Numbered from the stretch's first letter, positions 47,882-56,120 are shown. The stretch: 64,000 nucleotides of DNA from Roseomonas nitratireducens (GCF_017813355.1 NZ_JAGIYZ010000011.1:108051-172050); one strand, 5' to 3'. Translations and numbers: made by a program. The notes: a model not told the origin generated them from the sequence alone.

Positions 47882-48865
47882 TCACGCCGCGTAGGTGACG
47901 AGCGGGCAGAGCGGCGCAAGGGTCCCGGGCGGCGGGTTGAGCAGGCCGGGCATGGCCGCGGGCAGGTCCTCGAACCGCGTCGCGGGCCCGACCAGCGCGT
48001 CGAGCCGCGGGTCGGCCAGCAGGGACAGGGCGAGGGCCATGCGTTCGCCATGCGTCCGCCGCCCGCGCATGGCGGGGGATACGGCACCGACCTGGGTCGA
48101 GACGATCGAAAGACGTTTCGCGTGAAACGCTTCGCCGAGCGGGAGGGTCGCTTCCCGGTTGCCGAACCATGACGCTTCGACGATGCGGGCCTCGAAGGCG
48201 CAGAGTTCGAGGGCGCGGCGCAGCCCGGTCGGGTCGGCGGAGGCGTGGATGACGAGGTCGCGCCCGTCCGGCGCATCCTCCGGCGGGGTGAAGCGGGCGC
48301 CCAGCGCCTCGGCGGTGGGGCGGCGGCGCGGGTCGATGTCGCAGATGGCGACGTCCATGCCGGGGATGCGCGCGAGCAGCGAGGCGACGAGCAAGCCGAC
48401 CACGCCGGCGCCGATGACGAGGGCGCGCTCGCCGGCCAGCGGCCGCGCGTCCCACAGCACGTTGACCGCCGTTTCCATGTTGGCGGCGAGGACCGCGCGC
48501 GCGTCGGGGACGTTGTCCGGGACGGGGATGCACATGGCGGCCGGGGCGAGGAAGCGGTCCTGGTGCGGATGCAGGCAGAAGACGCGGCGGTGGCGGAGGT
48601 GGTCGGGGCCGTCCTCCACCGTGCCGACGGCGCTGTAGCCGTACTTCACCGGATACGGGAAATCCCCGGCCTGGAGCGGGCATCGCATGGCGGCGTGCTG
48701 GCTTTCCGGCACGCGTCCGGCCAGCACCAGCCGCTCCGTCCCGCGCGAGATGCCCGTGGCGCGGGTGCGGATGAGGGCCTGCTCGGCCTGTCGCGTGGGC
48801 AGGGTCTCGGTGCGGATCTCGCACCGCCCTTGCGCGATGGTCCAGAGCGCGCGCGCCGTGGTCAT
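47882..48865 (-). CDS. MDR-superfamily (zinc-alcohol-dehydrogenase-like, BchC-like) oxidoreductase
   Basis: 327 residues. GroES-like N-domain with GISRGTERLVLAGRVPESQ in place of the catalytic-zinc Cys, as in BchC-type MDR proteins; FPYPVKYGYSAVGTVE; Rossmann motif VIGAGVVGLLVASLL (~150). No structural zinc Cys cluster. The ATG at 48865 (MTTARALWTIAQGRCEIR) is preferred because the upstream extension runs through repeat copy 3. It lies 32 bases before the PTPS-like gene and should oxidise or reduce the pathway intermediate. Confidence 0.86.
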   Translation of the reverse strand: MTTARALWTIAQGRCEIRTETLPTRQAEQALIRTRATGISRGTERLVLAGRVPESQHAAMRCPLQAGDFPYPVKYGYSAVGTVEDGPDHLRHRRVFCLHPHQDRFLAPAAMCIPVPDNVPDARAVLAANMETAVNVLWDARPLAGERALVIGAGVVGLLVASLLARIPGMDVAICDIDPRRRPTAEALGARFTPPEDAPDGRDLVIHASADPTGLRRALELCAFEARIVEASWFGNREATLPLGEAFHAKRLSIVSTQVGAVSPAMRGRRTHGERMALALSLLADPRLDALVGPATRFEDLPAAMPGLLNPPPGTLAPLCPLVTYAA

Positions 48866-48904
48866 GCTTCGTGCTGCCCTTCGCCGTCGGTTCCCAGGAA
48901 ACAA

Positions 48905-48939
48905 GGAAGGAGGGGGATTCGGGGGAGTTCCCTCCCCCG
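48905..48939. repeat. Dispersed hairpin repeat, partial copy 3
   Basis: GGAGGGGG followed by CGGGGGAG (48920-48927), loop TTCC, CTCCCCCG (48932-48939): a perfect 8-bp stem matching the right half of copies 1 and 2. It lies between the RibD-type and MDR genes, again inside a gene run. Confidence 0.6.
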
Positions 48940-48950
48940 ATGCTTTCTAG

Positions 48951-49727
48951 TCACCGTTGCCCTGGCCTTGCCCGATGCAGCGGGATGTCGAGCAGGATGT
49001 CCGGCGCGATCTGGTGCACCGTCCAGTCGAAGCGCAACCCGTCCGCGATGCGGGCGACTTCCGGCAGGGTGAAGGCCGGGATGCCGGAGCCGAGCAGCAC
49101 GGGGGCCACGGTGACGTGCAGGTGGTCGAGGCAGCCCGTGGCGAGGAAGCGGGAGACGGTGAGCCCGCCGCCCTCGACGAAGATGCGGGTCAGGCCGCGC
49201 ACGGCGAGGGCCGCGAGCAGCGCGGCGGGCGCGATTCCGCCCGTGGCCTCGCGCGGCAGGCGCAGCACCTCGGCGGTGCCGTGGCGGTCGGCCCCCGGCG
49301 TGTCCTCGGCGCAGGCGAGCAGCGTCGGCGGGCCTTCGCGAAAGACGCGGAATTCCGTCGACAGGCGCCGGTCGGTGTCGATGACGACGCGGACCGGATC
49401 GGGCCCTTCGACCTCCCGCGTCGTCAGGCGCGGATCGTCGTGGCGCACGGTGCCGGCGCCGACCACGACCGCGTGGCAGAGCGCGCGCAGGCGGTGGGTG
49501 TGCAGGATGTCCCCCGGCCCGCCGATCCATTGGCTGCTGCCGGAGGCGGTGGCGATGCGCCCGTCGAGCGTCTGGGCCAGGCGCCCGACCACGCGGCAGC
49601 CATCGGCCGCGACGGGCGGGGCGAGGATGGGCGCGAAGAGCGGCGCGAGCGGCCCGGCGGCCGGCGACGCGCCGTCCCGCGCCGCGAGCAGCGCGGCCCA
49701 TGCCGTATCGGTTTCGGCCCTGTCCAT
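48951..49727 (-). CDS. Stand-alone RibD-type pyrimidine reductase
   Basis: 258 residues, equivalent to the C-terminal DHFR-like RibD_C domain without the zinc deaminase. VVGRLAQTLDGRIATASGSSQWIGGPGDILHTHRLRALCHAVVVGAGTVRHDDPRLTTR and IFVEGGGLTVSRFL are hallmark text. RibD_C reduces the ribose of a riboflavin-pathway pyrimidine with NADPH. Its place at the head of the PTPS-like/MDR/GT4/methyltransferase run suggests action on a related GTP-derived pyrimidine. No ribA/ribB/ribE is in the window. Confidence 0.88.
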   Translation of the reverse strand: MDRAETDTAWAALLAARDGASPAAGPLAPLFAPILAPPVAADGCRVVGRLAQTLDGRIATASGSSQWIGGPGDILHTHRLRALCHAVVVGAGTVRHDDPRLTTREVEGPDPVRVVIDTDRRLSTEFRVFREGPPTLLACAEDTPGADRHGTAEVLRLPREATGGIAPAALLAALAVRGLTRIFVEGGGLTVSRFLATGCLDHLHVTVAPVLLGSGIPAFTLPEVARIADGLRFDWTVHQIAPDILLDIPLHRARPGQR

Positions 49728-49793
49728 CGTCGCGCCTCATGCCCGAAGCGGGCCGGCCGCGCCAGGGACCGTTCGGGAATGCCGAAGTGTCCC

Positions 49794-50309
49794 TCAGGGC
49801 CCGCCCAGGGTTATGGGCAGGATCTGCACCGCCGCTTCGGCCAGCAGCCCGGCCAGGATCGGCAGCGGGAAGGCCGAGACCAGGCGCAGCGCCACGAAGC
49901 GCCATCCCAGCACCGGGTATTCCCAGGTGATGATCCGGTGGATGGCGAAGATCGACCAGCCGGTGATCAGCGCCGCCATCTGCGGCACGCCCGCGCCGGC
50001 CTTGGCGAAGGCCAGCACCAGGGGGAAGGTCACGAAGGGCCCGCCCGGCATCAGCCCGCCGGCGAGCGAGGCGACGAGGATGCCGGAGAAGCCGGATTCG
50101 GGGCCGATCCAACCCTCCGCCGCATCGGCCGGGATGAGTTCCGCGAGGAACGCCGCCATCGGCAGCGCGACGGCGAAGATGGGCAGGATCTTCAGCAGGC
50201 TCTGCCCCGCATCGGCGCCGACCTTGCGCGCCGTGCCGGGCCCGCGCCGCAGGGCGAATCCGAAGGCGATGGCCGCCAGGGCGGCGAGCAGCAACTGCCC
50301 GCCGGTCAT
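49794..50309 (-). CDS. Permease, C-terminal half of a YraQ/DUF318-like protein
   Basis: 171 residues, four to five helices. LPIFAVALPMAAFLAELIP and SLAGGLMPGGPFVTFPLVLAFAKAGAGVPQMAALITGWSIF carry the PGGP-type signature of YraQ/DUF318 permeases. It overlaps its partner gene by four bases, and the two together make one full-length permease (~345 residues), so they probably form an obligate heterodimer. Substrate unknown; relatives move metal ions or arsenic compounds. Confidence 0.82.
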   Translation of the reverse strand: MTGGQLLLAALAAIAFGFALRRGPGTARKVGADAGQSLLKILPIFAVALPMAAFLAELIPADAAEGWIGPESGFSGILVASLAGGLMPGGPFVTFPLVLAFAKAGAGVPQMAALITGWSIFAIHRIITWEYPVLGWRFVALRLVSAFPLPILAGLLAEAAVQILPITLGGP

Positions 50310-50833
50310 TTCGGCGCCTCCCAGGCGATGGGCAGGCGGCGCGCGATCCAGCCGGCCAGCATCGGCATGGGCAGGGTCAGCAGGGTGCGCAGGATGGCGA
50401 AGTCCGGCCCGAGCAGCGGCATCTCGTAGACCAGCAGCTTCTGGAAGCCGTTCAGCGACCAGGAGAGGATGTAGGCGACGAGCGCGCCGCGATCCGCCCC
50501 CGCGCCGGCCAGCACGAGCACGAGCGGAAAGGCCGCCATCGGCCCGCCCGGCGTCAGCGCGCCGGCGAGCGTCGCGACCGCGAGGCCGAACCAGCCGCTG
50601 TCCGCCCCCATCCAGCGCGCGAGCGCGCCGGGGGACATCAGCTGCCGCAGCGCGGCCGCGAGCACCAGCCCCGCGACCAGCGAAGGCGCGATGAAGAGGA
50701 ACAGCTCCCAGGCATGGAACAGCGCGGCGCCGAGCGCGCCCGCCCCGTCGCGCCGCCACAGAGCGGCGCCGGAGGCGGCGGCGATCGACCCGATGAGGAG
50801 CAGGCTGGCGTGGCGGCGGAGGAAGGCGGTCAC
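50306..50833 (-). CDS. Permease, N-terminal half of a YraQ/DUF318-like protein
   Basis: 175 residues, five helices. LFLFIAPSLVAGLVLAAALRQLM and TLAGALTPGGPMAAFPLVLVLAGAGADRGALVAYILSWS mirror the partner gene's PGGP segment, showing that the halves are homologous repeats. Its stop overlaps the partner's ATG (ATGA). No frameshift is apparent, so the split looks designed. Confidence 0.82.
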   Translation of the reverse strand: MTAFLRRHASLLLIGSIAAASGAALWRRDGAGALGAALFHAWELFLFIAPSLVAGLVLAAALRQLMSPGALARWMGADSGWFGLAVATLAGALTPGGPMAAFPLVLVLAGAGADRGALVAYILSWSLNGFQKLLVYEMPLLGPDFAILRTLLTLPMPMLAGWIARRLPIAWEAPK

Positions 50834-50890
50834 GCCGGCAGGCTGCGCCGGGCGGGGGCGCCGGGCAAGGCACCCCCGCCCGGGTCGCGG

Positions 50891-51289
50891 CTAGACGCGC
50901 GCCGAAAGGGCGAGCGCGGGGGCGCGGGTCTGCGTCATGCGCCCGAGCGCCGCGTAGCCCGGCGGCGCGGCCTTCGGCATGGCGGCACCCGCGATCGTCT
51001 CGATGACGCGGGACTGGAGGGAGACGGCGCGTTCCAGCAGCCGCTTGTTCTCCCGTCCCAGCTCGTCGATGCGCCGGGCGAGGATCTCGGCCGCGGCGCG
51101 CACCTCGCCGGCCGGCGGGCCGCCATGCTTGGCCTGCGCCGCGTAGGCGGCGGCGAAGGCGTCGGATGCGGCGATCTTGCTGCTGGCCAGGGTCGCGGCG
51201 CGGGAGAGGTCGAGCGCGGCGAGCGCCTCGTTCTCCGCGCGCAGCGCCTCGGCCAGCCGCTGCCCGGCCAGGATAAGCGTGTCCATCAT
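50891..51289 (-). CDS. FlgN-like flagellar export chaperone
   Basis: 132 residues, all-helical with long amphipathic stretches (LILAGQRLAEALRAENEALAALDL, ELGRENKRLLERAVSLQSRVIETIAG). Gene position after flgI and the rod-binding gene, and composition, fit the FlgN/FlgK-L chaperone family. ATG at 51289 (MMDTL) or 51286; both overlap the rod-binding gene's stop. Last gene of the leftward flgI operon. Confidence 0.65.
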   Translation of the reverse strand: MMDTLILAGQRLAEALRAENEALAALDLSRAATLASSKIAASDAFAAAYAAQAKHGGPPAGEVRAAAEILARRIDELGRENKRLLERAVSLQSRVIETIAGAAMPKAAPPGYAALGRMTQTRAPALALSARV

Positions 51290-51621
51290 CGTCCCGTATC
51301 TCCCGTATTGGGGTTCTGGGTGGCACCGCGCATGCGCGTCATTTCGCGCAGCACGGAATCGGCGAGGCCGAGCCCATGGCCGGACCGCGTGGCGGCGGCG
51401 GCGAAGGCATCGACGAGCATGGGGCGCCACTGCGCCTCGGCCGCCCCGCCGCCGAAGCGGCTGCGGGACTGGTCGACGGTGGCGAACATGGGCTGGAGCA
51501 TCAGGCCGAAGGCCTGCGCCTCGAAGTCGCGGGCGGCGCGACGCATGGCGGCATCGTTGCCGGTCGCGGCGGGGGCGGACAGGCCGCGGGGCTGCACCGG
51601 CGGCATGGCGGGGGCGTCCAT
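51286..51621 (-). CDS. Flagellar rod-binding protein (FlgJ N-domain)
   Basis: 111 residues: AAMRRAARDFEAQAFGLMLQPMFATVD then AEAQWRPMLVDAFAAAATRSGHGLGLADSVLREM matches the FlgJ N-terminal rod-scaffold domain. The C-terminal muramidase domain of gammaproteobacterial FlgJ is absent, which is usual in alphaproteobacteria. It shares one base with the FlgI stop (TGATG). Confidence 0.82.
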   Translation of the reverse strand: MDAPAMPPVQPRGLSAPAATGNDAAMRRAARDFEAQAFGLMLQPMFATVDQSRSRFGGGAAEAQWRPMLVDAFAAAATRSGHGLGLADSVLREMTRMRGATQNPNTGDTGR

Positions 51622-52715
51622 CAGCGGATCTCCAGTTCCGCCTGGAGGGCGCCGGCGGCCTTGATCGCCTGGAGGATGGTGATCATGTCGCGCGGCCCGA
51701 CGCCGAGGCTGTTCAGGTTGCGCACCAGGTCCTGCAGCGTGACGGATTGCTGCACGATGCCCAGGCGCCGCTCGCGCTGGTCGTCGACCTCGATGCTGGT
51801 GCGCGGCACCACGGCCGTCTCGCCGCCGCCGAAGGCGTTGGGCTGGCTGACCTGCGGCGTCTCGGTGACGCGGATCGTCAGGTTGCCCTGGGCGATCGCG
51901 ACGGTGGAGACGCGGACATTGGCGCCCATGACGATGGTGCCGGACGCCTCGTCGATCACGACGCGGGCGACCTGGTCGGGCTCGACGCGCAGCTGCTCGA
52001 TGCGGCTGAGGAACTCGACCGGGCTGCGGCCGCCGAGCGCCACCGTCACGGTGCGCGAATCGGATGCCTGGGCGACGTCGCCGCGCATGGAACCGTTGAT
52101 CGCCGCGGCGATGCGCCGGGCCGTCGTCAGGTCCGGGTTGCGCAGGGAAAGGCGGATGCGGTCGCGGCTGGCGAGCTGGAAGGGAACTTCCCGTTCCACG
52201 ATCGCGCCATTGGCGATGCGGCCGGAGGTCGGCACGCCGCGGGTGATGGAGGCCCCCGCGCCGCGGGCGCTGACCGCGCCGGTGGCGATCGAGCCCTGGG
52301 CGACGGCATAGACTTCGCCATCCGCGCCGAGCAGCGGCGTGACGAGCAGCGTGCCGCCCGTGAGGTTCGTGGCGTCGCCGAGCGCCGAGACCGAGATGTC
52401 GATCCGGCTGCCCGGCCGGGCGAAGGGCGGCAGGTTGGCCGTGATCATCACGGCCGCGACGTTGCGCGTATCGAGCTGGCGCTCGTTGTCGCGGGTGTTG
52501 ACGCCCAGGCGCTCGAGCATGCCGACCAGGGATTGCCGGGTGAAGACCGCTGAGCGCAGCCGGTCGCCGGTGCCGTTGAGCCCGACGACCAGCCCGTAGC
52601 CGACGAGCTGGTTGTCGCGGACCCCCTCGACATCGGCGATGTCCTTGATGCGGACCTGCTGGGCCGCGGCGACCGGGACGAAGACGAGGGCGAGCAGCAG
52701 CGCCGCCGCGGCCAT
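51621..52715 (-). CDS. flgI: Flagellar P-ring protein FlgI
   Basis: 364 residues. Signal peptide MAAAALLLALVFVPVAAAQ, then VRIKDIADVEGVRDNQLVGYGLVVGLNGTGD, the invariant FlgI opening, and RNLNSLGVGPRDMITILQAIKAAGAL at the end. It builds the periplasmic P ring of the basal body. An upstream in-frame TTG at 52745 after GGAGAC is an alternative start, but the ATG sits directly before the signal core. A sigma-54 site lies 110 bases upstream. Confidence 0.96.
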   Translation of the reverse strand: MAAAALLLALVFVPVAAAQQVRIKDIADVEGVRDNQLVGYGLVVGLNGTGDRLRSAVFTRQSLVGMLERLGVNTRDNERQLDTRNVAAVMITANLPPFARPGSRIDISVSALGDATNLTGGTLLVTPLLGADGEVYAVAQGSIATGAVSARGAGASITRGVPTSGRIANGAIVEREVPFQLASRDRIRLSLRNPDLTTARRIAAAINGSMRGDVAQASDSRTVTVALGGRSPVEFLSRIEQLRVEPDQVARVVIDEASGTIVMGANVRVSTVAIAQGNLTIRVTETPQVSQPNAFGGGETAVVPRTSIEVDDQRERRLGIVQQSVTLQDLVRNLNSLGVGPRDMITILQAIKAAGALQAELEIR

Positions 52716-52836
52716 CTTCGTTCTCGCGTAAGCATTGCCGATCAAGATGTGTCTCCTGCGCGCCGCCCGCGTTGCGTCGTGGCGCGTTTGCCTGCTGTGC
52801 CCCGGAAGCGGGGGCAGCCGGGGCGGATGGGACAGG

Positions 52837-52851
52837 GCAAGCCCTGTGCCA
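52837..52851 (-). promoter_or_regulatory. Sigma-54 promoter of the flgI operon
   Basis: On the minus strand: TGGCACA-GGGC-TTGC, one mismatch from TGGCACG-N4-TTGC, with GG/GC elements 10 bases apart. It is 122-136 bases upstream of the flgI ATG, and next to the divergent fliX. Confidence 0.7.
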
Positions 52852-52939
52852 GCCCGAACCCCGGCCCACAGGGCGCCTGGGGCGGCAGGGATTGCCGGGA
52901 GACGGCCGGAGGTGCCGGTCGCACGGAAGGGATGGGACC

Positions 52940-53347
52940 ATGGTCGGTGTGCGGGGCGTGACAGGCGGGGTGGCGACGGGGGCGGGACGGCAGGTCCGGT
53001 CCTCCGGCGGCGGCTTCCGGCTGGGCGGCACGGGCGGGACCTCGGGCGCTGCGGCCGCGCAGTCTGCCTCCGCGCCGCAGGGAATCGGGCTGCTCGCATT
53101 GCAGGAGACCGCGCCGGCGGCGGAACGTGACGCCCGCGCGCGCAAGCGCGGGGAGGAACTGATCGAGGAACTCTCCGCCCTGCAGCTGGCGATGCTTTCG
53201 GGCCGGGCGGACCCGGCGCGGCTGCGCCGGCTGGCGACGCTCTCGGTGGGCGAAGCCGCGGCCGATCCGGGGCTTGCCGCGGCCGTTGCGGGGCTGCAAC
53301 TGCGCGCCAGGGTGGAACTGGCGCGGCTTGGCCTGTCACCGGACTGA
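52940..53347 (+). CDS. fliX: Flagellar assembly regulator FliX
   Basis: 135 residues. The Gly-rich start (VRGVTGGVATGAGRQVRSSGGGF) followed by a helical region (RARKRGEELIEELSALQLAMLSGRADPARLRRLATL, ARVELARLGL) is the FliX family. In Caulobacter FliX couples class-II assembly to the sigma-54 activator FlbD. Here it is divergent from flgI, itself under a sigma-54-like promoter, so the same circuit is likely. Confidence 0.85.
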   Translation: MVGVRGVTGGVATGAGRQVRSSGGGFRLGGTGGTSGAAAAQSASAPQGIGLLALQETAPAAERDARARKRGEELIEELSALQLAMLSGRADPARLRRLATLSVGEAAADPGLAAAVAGLQLRARVELARLGLSPD

Positions 53348-53373
53348 AAAGCGCGCCGTTTCAGGGATTTGTC

Positions 53374-53397
53374 GCGAAAGCCCCTCTTGGCTTTCGC
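53374..53397. terminator. Stem-loop after fliX
   Basis: GCGAAAGCC (53374-53382), loop CCTCTT, GGCTTTCGC (53389-53397): a perfect 9-bp stem 27 bases after the fliX stop. There is no T-run, so it is a terminator candidate or a structure overlapping the dksA promoter. Confidence 0.5.
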
Positions 53398-53416
53398 CAC
53401 GGGGCGCGTCTATGTT
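53387..53416 (+). promoter_or_regulatory. Candidate housekeeping promoter of dksA
   Basis: TTGGCT (53387-53392), 18 bases, TATGTT (53411-53416), 70 bases upstream of the dksA ATG. The -35 half lies in the stem-loop described above. Confidence 0.45.
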
Positions 53417-53485
53417 CCGCCCGCGCTTAGGGGGGGTCGGCAGCCACACAGGCGGCCAGGCCCTCGGGGCCGGGGAAGAACATAC

Positions 53486-53902
53486 ATGCTCGTGACGCTG
53501 CCGCCCGATTACAGGCCCTCGGAAGCCGAGGAGTTCATGAACCCGCAGCAGCTGGAGTATTTCCGGCAGAAGCTGCTTCGCTGGCGCCAGGACCTGTTGC
53601 GGGAGGCAGGCGAGACACTCTCCTCCCTCTCCGAAGGCGGCATCACCGAGCCGGACCTGACGGACCGCGCCAGCGTCGAGACCGACCGGGCGCTTGAACT
53701 CCGCACCCGCGACCGGGCCCGCAAGCTGATCAGCAAGATCGACCAGGCGATCGACCGGATCGAGAACGGCACCTACGGCTATTGCGAGGAAAGCGGCGAG
53801 CCGATCGGCCTGCGGCGCCTCGAGGCCCGCCCGATCGCGACCATGAGCATCGAGGCGCAGGAGCGCCACGAGCGCATGGAACGCGTGCACCGGGACGACT
53901 GA
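53486..53902 (+). CDS. dksA: RNA polymerase-binding transcription factor DksA
   Basis: 138 residues. Coiled-coil MNPQQLEYFRQKLLRWRQDLLREA and LTDRASVETDRALELRTRDRARKLISKIDQAIDRI with the tip DxxDxA-type residues, then a zinc-finger-like C-end YGYCEESGEPIGLRRLEARPIATMSIEAQERHE. Only one of the four usual cysteines remains, as in alphaproteobacterial and DksA2-type proteins, so zinc is probably not needed. With ppGpp it controls rRNA and, in many bacteria, flagellar promoters. Confidence 0.92.
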   Translation: MLVTLPPDYRPSEAEEFMNPQQLEYFRQKLLRWRQDLLREAGETLSSLSEGGITEPDLTDRASVETDRALELRTRDRARKLISKIDQAIDRIENGTYGYCEESGEPIGLRRLEARPIATMSIEAQERHERMERVHRDD

Positions 53903-53912
53903 TCCCGCCCGC

Positions 53913-53936
53913 GCGCCCCGCATGCGCCCGGGGCGC
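53913..53936. terminator. Stem-loop after dksA
   Basis: GCGCCCCG (53913-53920), 8-base loop, CGGGGCGC (53929-53936), starting 10 bases after the dksA stop. Very stable, no U-tract. Confidence 0.55.
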
Positions 53937-54052
53937 CGGCCATCCGCCGGACGGGCCATCGCCACGCTTCCTTCTTGTGATGCCATGGCCGGCGGTGATC
54001 GCCGCGCCGCGATGACGTCGGCGGCCGGCAGTCGCGCGACTCGCGGTGCGCC

Positions 54053-55330
54053 ATGAGGCCGCTACGCCGCCGACGGCCCGTATCGGCCGCCCCCGCGCGG
54101 GACCAAGCGCCGCCGCCGGCCCGACTCGTCCGCCTGCTGCTGATCGGCGCGGCGGGCCTTGCCCTGCCGATCCTGCTGCACGCCATCCTGCTGCCGGTCT
54201 GGGGCGAGGGCGCGACGCCGCTCTTCGTCGTGTTCCTCCTGTCCCTGCTGCCGGCGACCGCCGTCGCCTTCGTCTGTGCCGGCGAGGGCATGCTGCGCAT
54301 CGGCTACGCCATGTGCATCATCGTCGGCGCCGCCTTCCTGTCCGTCGGCCTGCACGAGGCGCGCATCTTCGGCGGCGTGCCGAGCCTCGATGCGGCGGAG
54401 GCGCCGTCCCACCCGGCGGCCGCCGGCTTCCTGCTGCCCGCAGCCGTCCCGCGCGCGGATCTCGCGCGCACCGTCGAAGTCCGACTCGAACTGCCGCGGC
54501 GCGACATGCGGGGGTATTCCACCAGCCCCAGCCGGCTGCGCGGCCGCTTCACGGTCGTGCCCGTGGTGGGGCCGGACTGGACGCCGGCGCAGCGCGTGCC
54601 CGTGGTCGCCGTGCTGGAACACGGGCCGGATGGCGTGGCGCGTGCGGTGCCGGGCGCGCCCTGGGATGCGGGGCGCGGCGTGCTGCGCCTGCTGCCCGAG
54701 CCGCTGCGGGATTTCGCCGTCGAGGAAGCGCTGCGGCAGGCGGGATGGACGGCGGCGCCATACATCGTCGTCGGCCGCTGGGTGACGGATCCGCACTGGG
54801 CCAGGCTCGACGCCGCGCGGCCGCTGCTGTGGCTGTACGGGGCGGCGCTGCTCGGCCTGGCGCTGGTGATCCTGTCCCGCCATGCGCTGATCGCGGGGCG
54901 GCTTGACCGGCTGACGGAAGGGCTGGGCGAGGAGGTCTCCACGGGCCGCGAGATCCTGCTCGGGATTGCCGGACTCACGCTGCCCTGCGTCTTCGCCCTG
55001 GCGATCCGTCATTCGGGGGCGGATGGCTTCCTCGGCTTGCTCGCGGTCTGCTTCGCCGTCGTGCCGTCGCTCATGCTCACGCTCGGCGCCTCGGGCAAGG
55101 CCACGCCGATCGGCGTGGTGATTGCCGGGATGATCCTGGTCGTCACCCTGCCCATCGCCGTGCTGGTGCGCGGCGGGGGGCCGCGGGGCGACCTGCCTTC
55201 ACTCGCCGGCGCGCGCTGGGCCGATGTGCAGGAGGCGATGATCGTGATCGGCGCGGGCTGGCTCGCCTGGGCCCTGCTCGTGATCGTCGGGCGCGCGCTG
55301 CAAGGCCGGGGCGGCGGCGCCTCCCGCTGA
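54053..55330 (+). CDS. Hypothetical multi-pass membrane protein
   Basis: 425 residues. Helices at about 27-50, 56-76, 82-98, then a ~150-residue periplasmic-type domain (VEVRLELPRRDMRGYSTSPSRLRGRFTVVPVVG, IVVGRWVTDPHW) and further helices (~265-283, ~310-330, ~335-350, ~358-376, ~400-418). Third positions are strongly G/C. I do not recognise a family and the neighbours (dksA, SRAP) give no hint. Confidence 0.6.
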   Translation: MRPLRRRRPVSAAPARDQAPPPARLVRLLLIGAAGLALPILLHAILLPVWGEGATPLFVVFLLSLLPATAVAFVCAGEGMLRIGYAMCIIVGAAFLSVGLHEARIFGGVPSLDAAEAPSHPAAAGFLLPAAVPRADLARTVEVRLELPRRDMRGYSTSPSRLRGRFTVVPVVGPDWTPAQRVPVVAVLEHGPDGVARAVPGAPWDAGRGVLRLLPEPLRDFAVEEALRQAGWTAAPYIVVGRWVTDPHWARLDAARPLLWLYGAALLGLALVILSRHALIAGRLDRLTEGLGEEVSTGREILLGIAGLTLPCVFALAIRHSGADGFLGLLAVCFAVVPSLMLTLGASGKATPIGVVIAGMILVVTLPIAVLVRGGGPRGDLPSLAGARWADVQEAMIVIGAGWLAWALLVIVGRALQGRGGGASR

Positions 55331-55345
55331 CCGGCGCGACCCTGC

Positions 55346-56065
55346 TCAGCCCGGCAGCGGCGGCGGGGGATCGTCGAGCCCCGCCGGCGCGACCGCGAGT
55401 GGGTCCCGCGCGATCAGTCCCGCGTCGTTCTCCGCCACGCGGCCGACGCGCGACGCGACGGGCCAGAAGGCCAGCAGCGCATCCTCGGCCGGGCGCAGCA
55501 GGGCGAGCAGCGCCGGCTCGTCATCCCCCGCCAGCCACGCATCCCAGGCCGCGGGCGGCAGGATCACGGGCATGCGGTCATGCAGCAGCGCCTGCCGGCC
55601 GGCGGCCGCGCAGGTGACGATGGTGTAGGTCCGCAGCCATTCGCCGTCCGGCTGCTTCCAGCCTTCCCACAGGCCTGCACACGCCATGGGCTCGCCCGAC
55701 CGCAGCGAACAGGCGAAGGGCTGCTTGCCCTTCCCCTCCGCCCGCCATTCGTAGAAGCCGTCCATCGGCACGAGGCAGCGGCGCTTGTGGAAGGCATCGC
55801 GGAAGGCGGGCTTTTCCGCGACCGTTTCGCCCCGCGCGTTCATCATCCGCGCCGCCCCCGTCGCATCCTTCGCCCAGCGCGGCACCAGGCCCCAGCGCAG
55901 CACGTCGAGATGCCGCGCGCCGGTTTCCGGATGCCGCCGCACCGCCAGCCCTTCCTGCGTCGGCGCCTTGTTGAAGGACGGCAGCAGGTTCGGCGTGGCG
56001 TTGGTGGTGCCGAAGTAGCGCGCGATGTCGCCCGAGGACCGGGCCTGGAAATACCTGCCGCACAT
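55346..56065 (-). CDS. SRAP-domain protein (YedK/HMCES type)
   Basis: 239 residues. Met is followed directly by the catalytic Cys2 (MCGRYFQA), which crosslinks to abasic sites in single-stranded DNA; NKAPTQEG, WGLVPRWAKD, NARGETVAEKPAFRDAFHKRRCLVPMDGFYEW and the His in LLHDRMPVIL complete the active site. It shields abasic sites in DNA. The start is fixed by the need for Cys at position 2. Confidence 0.93.
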   Translation of the reverse strand: MCGRYFQARSSGDIARYFGTTNATPNLLPSFNKAPTQEGLAVRRHPETGARHLDVLRWGLVPRWAKDATGAARMMNARGETVAEKPAFRDAFHKRRCLVPMDGFYEWRAEGKGKQPFACSLRSGEPMACAGLWEGWKQPDGEWLRTYTIVTCAAAGRQALLHDRMPVILPPAAWDAWLAGDDEPALLALLRPAEDALLAFWPVASRVGRVAENDAGLIARDPLAVAPAGLDDPPPPLPG

Positions 56066-56120
56066 GGGGTTTGTCCGCCGGTAGGTTAGCCGCCACGCCA
56101 ACCCTAACCTCCCGGCGGAA

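Noticed and set aside
49794..50833. Frameshifted single permease gene
   Set aside because: Each half has its own start, an ATGA overlap and a complete repeat, so two coupled genes are more likely than an error.
52772..53347. Longer FliX with 56 extra N-terminal residues
   Set aside because: The extension crosses the flgI sigma-54 promoter and lacks family similarity; the ATG at 52940 is preferred.
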